Positions 32,761 to 45,880 of a stretch of DNA of 64,000 bases are shown here, piece by piece; the stretch's first letter is position 1, and the number at the start of each line of letters is the position of its first letter. The DNA is from Micropterus salmoides. Its lineage: Eukaryota; Chordata; Actinopteri; Centrarchiformes; Centrarchidae. The translations under genes were made by a program, and so were the position numbers. The stretch lies in the NCBI RefSeq assembly GCF_014851395.1, contig NW_024040707.1, positions 8,592,187 to 8,656,186 of the forward strand, in the 5' to 3' direction. The notes under the pieces were generated by a model. The model ran no database searches. It was not told the DNA's origin and worked only from the letters and a program-made list of their open reading frames with translations.

Positions 32761-35009
32761 CGTACAAAAATCAAAGAAATCATTAAGGGTGCATAATTGC
32801 CTAATATAAACATGATTGAGGGGATAATGAGCTGGTCACTCCCACATCTGACTGAACCCTGACTGGTATGTATTGCATCCAGAACAGGAGCGTTTCTTTA
32901 CTGCTACTGCAGATGACTGTTTTCTCTATGAATAGCCTTATCCCACAGCATTACAGTGTCAGGGTCCTGATCCTAAGACAGGAGAACATTTATCACAGAG
33001 GCAGGCCGTTTATAAAATGACATTCCTAACTGGCCAGCTTCTAGCTAGGAGGACCAAACACTAGGTTTACTGAAAACTGTGGGTAACAGGATCAGACTGT
33101 CAAGAGGTCAAACACATTCTTCCATATCCTCCAGATCATTGCTTAAAGGTTACAAAGAATAACTAATCTGGTGTACAGATGCCTGGAATGAGAGAAAAGG
33201 TTCACCATGAATATTGGTCAGTAACAATCCAATTACCTCCACTCCTCAGTACACAGTAATGTCTCTTTGCTTATGTCTTTATACACATGATTCGGCATCA
33301 AATTATTATCAAATAAGTCATACAAATGCACACAGTGTGTGACATTTACATTGTCATTTACTGAGACAGAATATTCATTATTAATTTAAAGCATGTTGAA
33401 TAATTTAACAAAGAGAATGTTCTTTGAGATTAGGGGGAAAAGTGTGAACATCTACGGTTGAGTCAACAAATAAATCATATTTTCATCCCCAGCTGGAGGG
33501 CAGCGCTTACAATGGCAACTGAAGTGAAAAATGGGGTGGAATATATACATAAATGCATGGTTTCTTGTTGTCCTTCTGTAGTTTTGGACACACGCTATAA
33601 AGAAAATAGATTTGCATGAAGAACAGTAGCCAAGCCTCTAAATGTAAGCACCAATTATATCAACACACCCATTACATGAATTTACACTGGACTTAGTTCA
33701 AGTGTGTGCCACTCAGGAAACAAGAAAGTGTCATATGTTTTGAGACAAAATGTCTCTCTGCAGATGATAAAATATGTACATGTCTTCTCACAATGCTGAA
33801 GGACTTGCCCAAGACCTCCAGACGGATCAGACAGGGCAACACGGTGTTGTCTGTCTATTAAGGTTAAGAATCCACAGTGCAATTAGGGTGTGTGTGAAAT
33901 GGTTTGGGGGAGGGGAGTGATGAGAGACCCCCTCCCCCTATACCGCCAGTGCTCTACCCTTCATGCCCTTGATCTCAACGCCCAGAGATCAACAACATGA
34001 CAGTGACATTAAAAAGCCTCCGCCAAGGGGGCAAACATAGTAGCCCTAAACAGCCTCTCGTTAGCCGTATTATAGGACATATGGTTTAAATCACAGCTCA
34101 CAGAGAACGATTTCTGGTGCCCCAAAACAAACAAAATTTAATTGTCTCAGCCGATTCATTATCTAATACAATAAACATAAATCGGGAGATATACACAAAT
34201 TCCGAAAATATAGATTTTAACACATTGTGAGACAGTTGGTTCAACATGAGTGGTCACCCGTGCGGGTAACTATAGAGAGAAAATGCATTTTTTGCTTTTG
34301 GTAAATTTGATTCAGCTCTTTTATGTAGGTATTGTTAGGATTTTTGATTCCTTCCTTTGTCTACAGAAGCCCTAAGGGTCAAGTAAGAAAAAAATCTGGT
34401 GATCCATTTTCTAAGTCTGATCTAAATAGTTTTCTTACCTGTGTTTATGACTTAAAAACAGGAGAAAAAAGTGTTTTTGCCAGGATAATCTTTCAAGATA
34501 CTGTTTCCCCCCCCATCTGTCAAAACAAGTTTAAAAAAAGGTCCTGCATGTTCACTGTCGTAAAACACATTTTGGCCAAAAGAGGTTGAAGTTCAACACA
34601 GATGACGAAGTGGTGGACAGGCTGACAGCCATTGCCATTGGTAGAGCCATGCATGTAGTGTTCCATAAATATTACTATTCCTATTTCAGGAATCAATTGC
34701 TCACTGAAATCAAAATGTAACAAAGAGGGCGTCAATTTCAAATTTTAATTTAAAGGAAAAACTGAAGTTTAGCAAATTCATGTCCCACTGGCAACGTCAT
34801 TGTACTTGTCTCCCCCAAAACCGAAAATAAATCATGGTAAACCTAGGTTAACTAGCAACCTATGCTAAGCCTTCAGGAACTTTGCTTCAAACCCCATGTA
34901 AATAAAGTTATTCAGTCATGTTTTTAACATTTGAAGAATATCGGCAAGGTTAAGTCTTTTATTTCACCCATAGATAAGGAGACCCATCTATGCTTTTATC
35001 TTCTACCAT
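32761..35009. other. Unique noncoding DNA
   Basis: No gene recognised. The frames at 33682-33882 (minus), 34332-34589 (+) and 34520-34741 (minus) have no motifs. Confidence 0.5.
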
Positions 35010-35570
35010 CTCGCCTACTTAACTCCCTACATAACTGTCTCAATCAAAATCAGTCCTCTGTCTACAGTTAGACCAAAATGCTGCAGCTCTGCTTTCAATC
35101 CAAAACATGTCACTATCACCCCAGTATTAGCGTCCTTGTACTGGCTGCATGTTTATCCAGGTATCATTTTAAAATCCTTTTAATTACTGTTAAGGCCAGG
35201 CTTGGGCTGGCCCCTTTCTGTATATCTGACCTTTTATCCCCCTTTGAGACAGGACGCAGAATGTGATTTTCTGGTAGAGCGTTGCTATCCATTCCAAGGT
35301 CTAGGCTTAAAACCAAGCGAGACAGAGCCTCTGCTGTCAGGGCCACTACACTCAACAACAGCAACAACAACAATCTGTCAGAGGAGATCAGGCTTGCAGA
35401 GTGTTCTCTGTTTTATCCCACTTCTTAAGACACATTTTTATTTTAAAAAAGCTTTTATTCGGATGTCTATATTTTTTTATTTTGACCTGTTTGTGAGTTA
35501 TATATTGATTGTTGTAAAGTACTCTGTTACCTGCATTGAAAAGTGCCAAATCCAAATAAAATTATTATTA
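35010..35570 (+). mobile_element. L2-like LINE, 5'-truncated, second copy
   Basis: Decayed ORF2 end: DQNAAALL-like, then HVTITPVLASLYWL-like and later the equivalent of KPSETEPLLSG, with a 3' tail gtgccaaatccaaataaaat and (att)n at 35561-35570. It contains a CAACAACAG expansion near 35352. The 166-codon + frame 35202-35702 is a shifted reading of this remnant. It has more differences from the L2 motifs than the copy at 20030-20822. Confidence 0.7.
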
Positions 35571-35623
35571 TCCATCCATCCATCCATCCATCTTCATCCG
35601 CTTATCCGGGGTCGGGTCGCGGG
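35571..35623 (-). mobile_element. 53-bp RTE-type LINE stub with 13-bp target duplication
   Basis: (catc)n followed by ttcatccgcttatccggggt and cgggtcgcggg is the inverse of the 3' end of a widespread fish RTE-type retroposon. Perfect 13-bp duplications aaaattattatta at 35558-35570 and 35624-35636 flank it. It inserted into the (att)n tail of the L2 copy, so it is younger than that copy. Confidence 0.75.
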
Positions 35624-35636
35624 AAAATTATTATTA

Positions 35637-38600
35637 TTATTAAGTGTAAGGGTTATTCAGTCTGACACTTTTCCAGTTGCAAGTCTTTATTATAAATGCT
35701 GAAAATGTTGAACATATGCTACAGTAATTCAGTATTATTTTGTTGCATGCTGCTTTGTTTTGAAGGAAGGTGTGAAGCAAAGGCAAGACAAGATACGTGA
35801 CTGTGAATTTGTCGGAGACAACTCTCAAAAGCACCATGCAAAATCTTTATCTGAACATACCAACACAACAAAATAGGTGGTCAGTAACTCCAAATGTAAA
35901 TATCACAATATTTACACAAATCTATTTTGCTTTCCACCTTTTGCTGGTCTATTCAACACTAGCTACTGGAAATGACAGAAATCTATTTTCAGTACTATTG
36001 TGGATGTACAACGTAAATGTCACGACAGGCAGGACATGGAAAAACAGTACTATGGTATTTTTGCAGACAGACTCCTGTGTCAGTGCAGACAGTCAGAGAA
36101 AGGGTCAACAGATGTAACGGAGTTCACGCCTTGTCCACTTCATGCAACACTGAATGGCAGATAGAATTCTGGCCTAATTAGTCCCCTAATTAGTGACTTC
36201 CAGACAAAGCTATTTACAGACATGGCGTGATTCATGGAGGAAATACAATAGCTTATACAGCGGAGGAGGCCAGAAAAGCTAAGTCTCCTGCTTAGCTATG
36301 TTTCCTAGCTGGTGATCCAAGCCTGAGTGTTTCGGAGATTTGAGTATGTACACTGAGGATGTAGCTAATGGCGGACCGCTCACCTGAGTCTGCATCATAA
36401 ATATAGCACTGCTCCGTACTTGGCCAGAGGTGCAAAACCCAATCCCACTTTACACTTGCGTGTTTTAATCTATTTTCACATTAACCCTTTGCCCTGCTAC
36501 TTGACCTGGAAGGTTTCCAACGTAACAGCAAGGTGTCAACAGACAGATTCATGTCAGCTGGCATCAGTGAAGCGAAGCAAGGCAATATTGTGCTGTTTGA
36601 CAATGTGATGTGACTCCTTTGGCCTCAGAAGATGGGCACGGCCAGGCCATAAGGCCCCTAGCTGGGTAATAAATCACTGGGATGACAGGAACAGTGGCCT
36701 TTACATTATGACACGCAACATATATAGTGTATGTGCAGCCAACTCAACAACCATACACTACATTACACACACCATGCACCTTACACTTTAACAACTTGTT
36801 CCGCATCCTCATTCATGAACATCATTTTTATTGTATGTTATATGGTTTCATATGTTTTGTCATTAAAAGACAATATAGTTCATAAGAATTTCATCAGCCC
36901 GACATCCTAATGTTGCAATATGTGGTTGGTGTCATGATTGATATCACACACAAAACAAATCAATAAGCCTAAGCATCGCATTCCCTAAGATACCCTATCT
37001 AATCAAAACTATCAATCCTGCATGTCTAGCCTCGTCTGTAGTCATTACCAGCCTGCAGAGCCCAAGGCTATTAGCGCTTGAGTTACCTAGTGAGCTGAGC
37101 AGAATACCTTGAACATTAGTGTGGTCAAACACCCTCACCGCAGCAGGATGAATGAATGGCAGGGTTTTGGAGCCAGCAAAGCATGATCATACTAATGGGC
37201 CATGGTAAATGGACCAGCTATGGGTAGTATAAGCTGAGTGGCCTGCTCTGTGATCCAGAGCCGTGCCCATTTCACGGTGTCTGCCTGGGACCTGGCCACA
37301 CTTACTCACTGAGATGGAGAGCTCCATGTAGGAGCCCGAATTTCAAGAAGGGTTTGTCGAAGGGTGCCAGGACAATCATTGGAGACAAAAAAGGGTGCTG
37401 TCTGTACTTGTTAACTTGTGGGAAGACTGGTACAGCTTTGACAAAGGAAACCTGTCTTCACTGAACCTTGAACACTTGGGCCCTTCTCACTGTGTTCTGC
37501 TCACATGCATAGGGCTATAGATAGCTTGGTGGCCGTCATCCATTATTCAACAAATTTGATTACAACAAAATGTACATAACAATTTCTTATAAACATATGC
37601 ATTTTTATTATTATTACTTCACAGTATTCATACATGAATGTATTTCATAGGTTTTTAATTGTTTTGGGATAACAATGAAGTTATATGGCACATGGGTCTT
37701 CTAATTCAATTTCTTAATACATAAAAACGTAAAAATATTTCCTTTTACTCAATCTGTTTTTCATTTTATATTAGGTTATTAATCACACACACACAGAGGC
37801 TATAATCAGCAAGTGTTACAAGATAAGTTATCATTCGACTGACATTGTCATTGAACAATTTTCTCTCAATTACTCATTTAATTAAAAAATTATTTCAATA
37901 TTTCTATCAACAACCTACTTTCAATAAAATAAAGTTTGTTTTCACAGTATGTGTATAAAATAAAATGTTCATATTCTGTGAAATACTTGCCTCTTCCATC
38001 AGAGTAAATTTGCTTCTAAGTTAGTGTAACAAGAGTTGTTTTTTCTTCCTTCATATCCCACTGGAAAATACAAGAAAATAGTGGGTGTAAATCAAGCAAT
38101 GTCTCAATGTCGCCTGAAGCAGTGCCCCTGATTCTAACTCATGACACTAACCACAGCTGACGAGTGCAGAAAGTTGAGCAAGCCTTTTTCTACTATTAAT
38201 GGCCAATAGAAAGATTCAGCTGAAGGAAGGAGAGGTCAGACATAATTGGCGGTCAAGTTGATCATGTTTTGTGGGATGCCTCACATTAGAACACATTGTT
38301 CAGCGTAAAAAAAAGCTCTCCTTTGACAGGACACAATCCTTAAATAATGATTTCCTTGTGTTAAAATCACTCCAACATACATAATGTTCATATATCATCA
38401 TCATAATGTTAATATAAACTGTAACTTCTGTACCACAAAGGGAAAGGCTGGCCACTACAACAGTCCAAAACAGTGCCCAGACTGGGGGCAACTCAGAAAG
38501 AAGCTGCAGCAGGCAGGAGACATCTGCTTTTCACAGGGTCCAAGAAGAGTTTCCTGGTTCCTCTCTGTCTAAGGAGTACAATGTCCGTCTCCTCAGTCAC

Positions 38601-39030
38601 AGTGTCACCGAAATATCATGTGCTACTATCTCACACCAGGCTTTTGCTTAGCTGACACTGCTCAAACACACTAACAATATAATAAAATAGACTGCTACCA
38701 CATTTAGAGCTCTGCTAATGTTGCTAGCATGCTAACGTGCTACTCGCGATTAGTATCAGTTTTTACAAACCAAAACGTTTTTGTTTAGGTTTAGATTTTA
38801 TATTTATTTAAATTGATATATTTCCTTAACATGTTACATAACTTGCTTTGCATCTGACTACGTGTGACGTAACCTCTCCAACCCGCCCCACTACATTTAT
38901 AATGACTATAATGGTGGCTGGACTGATGACATTGGTTTATGACAGCCAATACAAAAACAAATGTCAACATAGTTACGTTTTCTAGGATTAGATCATTGAC
39001 TCTGGACTGTGAAACAACCGTGTTGCTTTT
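35637..39030. other. Unique noncoding DNA
   Basis: No gene recognised. 36160-36250 holds two copies of cctaattag (homeodomain-type TAATTA cores) in a repeat-free stretch and is a weak regulatory candidate. The + frame 35797-36117 has no motif. Confidence 0.5.
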
Positions 39031-40388
39031 TAAAGGTTCGCTGTATAAGATTTAGTGGCATCTAGTGGCAACAGTTGTCAATCTGTCCAGTCTACCACTG
39101 CCACCTAACCTTTCAAAGAGCGTAGGACAGCTATGGTAGCTGACACAGCACAAAAGGTGCCTCTTCTGAGACAACAGAGAGTAGCCAGTCAAGAAATTAG
39201 TTGGTTTTTTTAGGTATATTTATAAAAAAATTATATTACTTAATTAGAACCATAACCATATGTAAAACCATATGTTATTGTGACTTGGCCACTGATAGAT
39301 AACATGGAAAAGTAAGAGTGTGTAACACTGTCACTGTTTCTGCACCATAGTCCATTATAAACCACACTAGATAAAATTTATACAAACATTGACAAGGGAA
39401 ACACATTAATTCTCTCTGTGATTATGGACCCACGTCAAAATTGCCCGCCAACAATAATATCTGGCCTGCTACAAGATTATGGTGCTTTTATAGCGGAAAA
39501 AAATATAAATAAATAATTTGATAATGGTGCTGAAATAGATCTCAGTCAGGACAGCAACAGTTACTCACATAATCACTTCCTCTTTAGTGGTTTTGTCTAC
39601 AAATAAAAAGCGCGAGACGCTTGTTTACTGTAATGCAGTATTTGGTGTTGAACAGAGCTTTTACTTTGAAAAATTCTGACTAGAAAAGAGTCTGTGGCCT
39701 GCTTGACACACCTGTGAAAGAGCCGTCTGAAAACATGATTCCCCTAAATGTCCTCTACCTGGAGAAACTGGGGAAATGCAAAAGCGCCCATAGGTTGATG
39801 GATGCGGATCAAACACCAAACAAAAACAGTGTAGTACATGCCATGATCTGAGAAACATTTGCTGCAGAATCTATTTGTTGAAGAGAGAAAAAAATAGTTG
39901 TCTTGAGGTGGGATCAACCCTTGGGTTGCAAGTCCTGCACCTTACCAACTGAGCTAACCAAATAACATGTTGACTAAAGTCAGTATTATGGCTTATATTC
40001 TCATCCACCATCTAATGGCTGAAAATATTCCTCGATGCAAAACGTATTTGCAGACCCCTGCAGTATATTATTACTTCTTCTTCTTCTCCTAACGTACATA
40101 TTCAACATAGTGATGAGTGTCTGCCTGCATTCACGAGAAGTAGAACAAGAAGAAGAAGGGACGAAACAGGTTATGTCATGTTGTTTGTCCATTTTCAGCT
40201 ACTGTAGAAACATGACGAAGCAACATGGCGACGTCCCCGCAGTTATGATGTAAATGGCTCATTCTAAGGTAATAAAAACACAATGGTTTATTATGTAAGG
40301 TCTTTACACACTACTGAAAACATAGTTACGGATATTATATTGCATTTCTGTCAATAGATCCTCAAAAATATTACACACTGAACCTTTA
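39031..40388. mobile_element. Interrupted fish MITE 'taaaggttc'
   Basis: The left part (39031-39200) starts taaaggttcgctgtataaga and contains tttagtggcatctagtggca. The right part (about 40195-40388) contains actgtagaaacatgacgaag, ggctcattctaaggtaat and ends attacacactgaaccttta. The outer ends are inverted repeats. The intact repeat is about 400 bp, so some 975 bp between 39200 and 40190 are extra and look unrelated, probably a later insertion. A second copy of the right part is at 47255-47380. Confidence 0.7.
39905..39963 (-). other. tRNA-like sequence (pseudo-tRNA or SINE head)
   Basis: The minus strand reads ggttagctcagttggtaagg, a good box A and D-arm, then gggttgatccc, a box B lacking one base. 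The anticodon arm does not fold convincingly and the acceptor ends do not pair. It lies in the sequence that interrupts the MITE, suggesting a tRNA-derived SINE or tRNA pseudogene rather than a working tRNA gene. Confidence 0.45.
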
Positions 40389-40439
40389 AGTGGATAGCCA
40401 ACAAAATGTAGGTCTACAGTATTTCAATTATTAGAACAG

Positions 40440-40600
40440 CAGTAAACCTGTGTCTCAGGGTGCATTCAAACTGACCCTGTTTAGTCTCACACTCTGGTGC
40501 ACACCAAACAACCACACTCTGATCTCGGACCGCTGTCAAGTGAACTCTGGAGCTGTTCATTTCTGGTGTGAAGCCATTAGACCTAATCATGGGAAACTAC
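40440..40600. repeat. Possible MITE fragment
   Basis: The sequence gggtgcattcaaactgaccc followed by tgtttagtc resembles the start of a fish repeat whose form is gggtgcattcacaccaaccc. The boundaries are not clear. Confidence 0.3.
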
Positions 40601-40974
40601 TTGTATGTGTCATTTAAATAGTACTTATTTATTATTACTGCACTATTTAATGTGTTATTTTTGTTGTAATATTTCATATTGATCAGAAAACGTTTTATTA
40701 CCAAGAATGTTTTCACTATTTGCCATTTACCTTGGTGTCTGGTACATATTACATATTAAGGACATAAAAAGAATAGGAAAGTACTGCAACAGTTAATAAC
40801 AGAAGGTGGGGAGTTTGACTGGTGCAGTATACCTGTCAAACAGTAAGGCGGTGGGGCAAAAGGGCAAAAGCTTGCTTGATCTTGATTTTCATAATGATAA
40901 TAGAGAATAGAAAAATTACAATAAAAATATGAAAGTGATAAAAAAAGACATAAAGTACTACTAGCCTACTATTA

Positions 40975-41045
40975 CAACAACAAATAATAATAAAAAAATA
41001 ATAATCATAATAATAACAATAATAAATAAATAAAAATAAATAGAC
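40975..41045. repeat. AT-rich simple repeat (aat/aataa)
   Basis: Imperfect ataat and aataaata units. The minus frame 40836-41192, rich in Tyr and Phe, is its translation and not a gene. Confidence 0.85.
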
Positions 41046-42622
41046 TAGGCTATTATTAGGCCATAATATTATAAAATTATAATAACACATACAGATTCTG
41101 AAAACATGAGCTGTTGGTGTTTGCAATAATTTCACTGGTCCACTTTGCATGAAAAATGCAAGCAAGTCGTGGGATGGTCTGTGATAAGACAACTGATGCA
41201 GAGTTTCTTGCTAGAAATGCCTGCTTTATTAAATTATTTAATACCTGCTAGATTCATATGCATTACCCTCTAAAGTCCGAACCTGGTTGTGTATTATTAA
41301 TTTTAGAGTCTTTTTTCCCCAGCTGATATGACCAATAATCAAAGGCCATTTCCATCACATGGCTTTTGTTTACACTTTCTGGACAATTTGAGTTTTTGCC
41401 TTTGTGAAAGCACACAGGAAAAATTTACAATGTCTCATTGGACCTTTAGATGTGACCCCCGCCTCAGGCCTATGGTTTTAACAGTCTCTTCTTTTAAATT
41501 CACAATGAACTGCTGAAATTACCTAGTAAAATTGACTGGTTTTAATATAACAAGATTTTTTCAAATCATTTTTATATGGGTATCTGTATTTATTTTCTTA
41601 TTTATGTCTACAATTTTTAGACTGGGTTACAATGGACATAGATAACCTTGACTTTAACCTTCGTTGGATACATAGATAATAAATAGCTACATAAGTCAAA
41701 ACAAATACCAAGGATATTTACTTTGCACTAATTAATTTTAGTTTTAGATTTATTTTAATAGTTCCTAAATATTATAAAATAACTACAAGGCTATACACTA
41801 TTGGTTACTTATCCAGTCCTGTGATGCATGCAATTGATCTGATTTGTTTTTCAAGAATCCTCTTCACAAAGAATCTATGTTGGCCATGCTAATACATTAA
41901 AATGACAAGAACTGTGTGATATATTATGGTTTTTAAAAAATATATTAATAGCATTATACTGTATGGTACAAGATTCAGTGTAAGGTGTGAGAACTGTGAT
42001 GTCAAAGTCAAAATTTAAGCTATTTCTATTAGTAAATGTTAGGACCTAGACTATGTACAAACCAAGCTGCATTAAAGATCAGTCTCATTAACAACCTTTC
42101 CAGTGAATTGTGCTGTACCTGTGGAGATGATGGCACCAGACAACTTAAACCTTCCAGTGACAAGCCTGAGGGACTGAGAGCCAATCAACTTAGGAAGCAA
42201 AGAATTCATGTAGGAGAGAAAAGGCCAAACCCAGAACCCTATAAATGACAAATATCAATGTAAGGGAAATGAATGCACAAGGAAACACTAAGTTATTGTA
42301 CTGTAAAGTCCATAAATCTATCAGAAAGGTCAGAGGGGCTTTTAGCTGGCATTAATCACACTGAGAGGCAGATAAAAATACAAGGAACATGATGACAGTG
42401 AAACAAGCTTCTCTCTCTGTCTCCTCTGAAATTGCACACATCTGTCCCTGTTACTACCGAAAATACTTTTAGAGGGATATCTTTCACAGGAGTGTAGATC
42501 TTTCTCACAAGGTGTTATTTCCCCATTGTCAGTGAGAGCTTTGATTACTTTTTCCCAGTGGCTGTGCCTCTTGTTTGTGGCAAGGTAATATTGTACCAAA
42601 TACTTCGTTGTACGTTTTCTTA
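41046..42622. other. Unique noncoding DNA
   Basis: AT-rich. The short frames at 42036-42248 (+) and 42342-42599 (minus) have no motifs. Confidence 0.5.
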
Positions 42623-42645
42623 TTACCTTACCTTACCTTACCTTA
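42623..42645. repeat. (TTACC)n pentanucleotide repeat
   Basis: Four perfect ttacc units plus tta. Confidence 0.9.
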
Positions 42646-42879
42646 GTTCCTGCTGAACTTGCATCATTCTGAGCAACAGTTTCAATAACATATGAATCTT
42701 AACTCAAACAAACACCACTCAAAACACATATCTTTTAAAAGCTCTCATAAAAGCTTGGTGGAGCACTGAGTTTGTGTAATAATATTTGGTGAAGCCTGTG
42801 TTGCAGCAAGTGCGGCCTGCTTAGATTGGCTCTTAATAAGGAGGTGTAAAAACCAAGCCAATTACAGCAGCATAAGTTT

Positions 42880-43750
42880 TGCGGCTGCCCTGCCTCAACT
42901 ATCTGTGATTTACGGAGTTCGCTGATGAACAGATAGCTTTTCTTGTTGCTAAAGTAACAGCTAACCACTACTAGCTGATGTTATCTAGTTATCTCAGTTA
43001 GCTGTCATATTAGCCGGCTCTGCCTGGACTGCGAGCACTGGGAGAGTGTTAATGTTTACCCTTACACTTCCAACATTACTCAAGCCATGGAGGTTTTCAG
43101 GCCAGGGGTTTTGTAAAGCTTATGTCCAGGGGCGGGGGACCCAGCAGGGAGTGATGGCGGGTAACCTTAACGTTAGCGGCTCCGGAACGGGCGGCGGAGC
43201 CGGTGCAAGCGGGCAATAACACCTCATTCAGCGGCCTCCCAGTGAACACAGCCTGAACAGGACCAAACACAGCCTCAAAGACCAAAAGGGAATACAATAG
43301 CGATATGATTTAACATTATAGAGATTCAGGATGGACAGATAGCTTTAGTTTTTTCTAAACCGTTAAATGCTGCTAACTATCTGTCTGCATCTGTAGCTAG
43401 TTACCTTGGTTAATATTAGTCGGGCTGCTAGCGGTCCTATTAGCTGACTCCGGTCCCGGGGTTCCAAGACCCAAACCCGGCATGAATTGCATTGCATTTA
43501 CGTGCTCCTCTGATGGTCCCATTTCCCGAGGTGTGACGTCTTTCTTCCGACTTCAGTGTGTGTTCATGTGCTCCACAAACATTTGGCTCTGAAGCAGTCG
43601 CTTCTCTCAGTCTGTACCCACCACTCGGATCAATGTCCCTCCCACAGTACAAGCTGATTGGCAGTGTATAGCTAAAAATTTCACACATTCCGGCAAAACT
43701 ACTCAACTCTAAACATTGCACGTTTTCACTAAGGATTCAAAACACTCTTA
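42880..43750. other. CpG-richer block, origin unclear
   Basis: GC content and CpG frequency rise at 43110-43210 (gaacgggcggcggagccggt) and near 43430-43480. The minus frames 43440-43721 and 43097-43297 are open but have no recognised domain. It could be a promoter-like CpG island or an old transposon. No splice-consistent exon was found. Confidence 0.3.
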
Positions 43751-44139
43751 TCCCTTATACTGGGGTACATGCATGCAATTTTGAGGAACATTAACCCACC
43801 TGTATGCAGAAACAATGAGGCAGAAACTTTAGCTTGCGTTCAGCTCGACTGCAGTATTTATTGTGCAGCACTTGCTTCCTAAGGGTTTTAAGTTCCTCCC
43901 AAGCACCTAGTGACCTCTTTAAGTATCGCCCCACCACAGTAAATCTTTATTTATACTCCTACGTGTGCATCCGTGTGTCTGTCAATCTGCAATTACACCC
44001 CCAAACGCCAGTCAGTAGTAGCGCTACAGCATCCACTGTGTTGACTTTTGCCGGCCTGAGCAGGCTATCTTCCAGTTTAGCCCTCTGCTAAAGTGGATGG
44101 GGGTAAAATTGTAAACGTGAGGCTGGTGTAGCCTTTTCA

Positions 44140-44475
44140 AATGTTATCGACCGAATGGATCACATTTTGATAGTGAAACGAGTCATTTTGCTCGGTTTGC
44201 GACGGTCAAATATATTGATCCACCGTGTTACAGCTGCCGTTTTGGCCGCTAGTAAAGTTACATCAAAGTACGGGCACTTCCTGTCGGCTCGGAGGCATTG
44301 TGAGGCTGCCCAGCTGACCAATCACAGAGCTTACGGTCCGCGTCGACTCGACGTGTAGTGACATTTTTGAGGAGGTGCACATCAGGCGACGGCGTAGGTG
44401 ACAGCGTAGGGTAGGGGGCTACACAGAGGCTATGCCTTTGACGCAGAAGTATAAATTGCACTTTACAAGTACAAT
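44140..44475 (+). repeat. DNA-transposon-like repeat fragment
   Basis: gcccagctgaccaatcacag, ccgcgtcgactcgacgtgta and gacgcagaagtataaattgc occur in an order I recall from abundant non-autonomous fish DNA transposons. No paired ends could be defined. Confidence 0.4.
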
Positions 44476-44639
44476 ACAATGAAATTGGCCATTTAGTAAC
44501 TATTTAATACACAATATCATGAAAAAAATTATATGGGTATCTTTTTTTTAACACATTGTTTATTTTAGCTATAAATGGTAGTCCAGAACGGTACTAATTC
44601 AATTACTTTTTAACATCTCTTATGCCTAACTGTGAGCAC

Positions 44640-45880
44640 ATTTTTTAACCCTTTGATGGCAAAAGTCACTCTTTTGACAGACTTGAGTCATCAAATCTCG
44701 TTCATTAAAATGAACTAATCTTTTTTGTGTCATTTCGTCATTTTGTTAATTTGAACTATGGTGGTTATTGCGGCGCTGCAGCCCTCTAGTGGGCGAAGTG
44801 CTCATTCATACAGTAGCCTACCATCCCTATCCATGAGTAAAATCAGATTTGCAGGGAATATATTGAAGCAATAAGCTTGACACACTATATGAATAAAACA
44901 CACTCTTATTAAAATTTAATTTAATTTTTAATAATAATCTGGATAAAGCCACCAAGTTCTTAAAAGAACTCCAGCACAGAGAGAGGAAAAAAAGAAATAA
45001 ACGCAGCAGTTTGGTCTGGACGCAGAATTGGCCACATCAAGTCTGGATTCTGCTGACAGAGAGAAACAAACATGAGCACATCGCTCTCAAACACTGCCAG
45101 GTTGTTCACCAGTCAAGAGCTGTGAAACCACTGCACAGCACTGTTGGTAAATAAAAAGTAAAAGTTACTTGTGTTCTCTGGCAGATAGCTGTTAGCTGTA
45201 AACACACCATTGGGCTAATGCTAAAGTTGCTATGTGGCTGTGTTTTAATGTTTTAATGACCGGGTCCGTTTGTTTTGGAGAGGAGATGACCTCTGTGGTA
45301 ATTCGGCTCCCGGTAGAACCCTGTTAGGGCACTGAAGTGGAGTGAACAACTCTCATCAGCTGTTAGCTGTAAACACTAGCAGCACTAAAGTTATGGTATG
45401 GCTGTGTTAAAACTATAGCACAACATCACTGCGCTGTAATAATGTTATGCTTTATTAAATGTCACATAATTAACAAAATAGATAATGTCAGTCCAGTGGC
45501 TGTTACCTGACAACCAACTTGCCTCTCATTATCTGGCCCTGGCAGTAACTCAGGCTGCTGAACGAACGAAAGACTGAGGACCCATGTGAGTGGTGAATGA
45601 ATAGTTAATTCCTGCTTCACAGTAGCCGAGCTGTCACAGGGCAAATGAACAACACAAACCCAGAGACCCACAGTTGACAGTCGTGAACTAATCAATACTG
45701 TTTCCCGTGTTGATGTAGCCCATGCAGCTACAGTGTGATGAGTGAACGTAGGAGTCCAAGACTATTCACGCTTGCTTGAAAATGAACGAATTACTCCCTT
45801 AAACTATCACTCCCGAGTCATATACAAGATTAGGTCGAATAGACGAAACGTTCTTTGAACGACACAACACTAGCGAAGAG
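44640..45880. repeat. Probable hAT-type repeat(s) with internal duplication
   Basis: Ends gttctttgaacgacacaaca and cta (45848-45872), the inverse of a tagtgttgtgtcgttc terminus. Near 44680-44780 are gactcattca/tcattttg-type motifs. Within, gctgttagctgtaaacac recurs at about 45187 and 45359 with diverged downstream copies (period 172). The left limit is uncertain. Confidence 0.35.
44779..44792 (-). promoter_or_regulatory. CTCF-like motif
   Basis: The minus strand reads ccactagagggctg, 13 of 14 to CCASYAGRKGGCRS. It lies within probable repeat sequence. Confidence 0.35.

Noticed and set aside
35571..35592. CRISPR-like or regulatory short repeats (catc)n
   Set aside because: A retroposon tail microsatellite; units are 4 bp with no spacers, in a eukaryotic genome.
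35202..35702. 166-codon + frame
   Set aside because: A shifted reading through a decayed L2 tail and the RTE stub.
40836..41192. 118-codon minus frame rich in Tyr and Phe
   Set aside because: Translation of an AT-rich simple repeat.
44644..44665. Second piggyBac end (ttaaccctttgatggc)
   Set aside because: It has TTAA and a plausible end, but no inverted partner with TTAA was found nearby.
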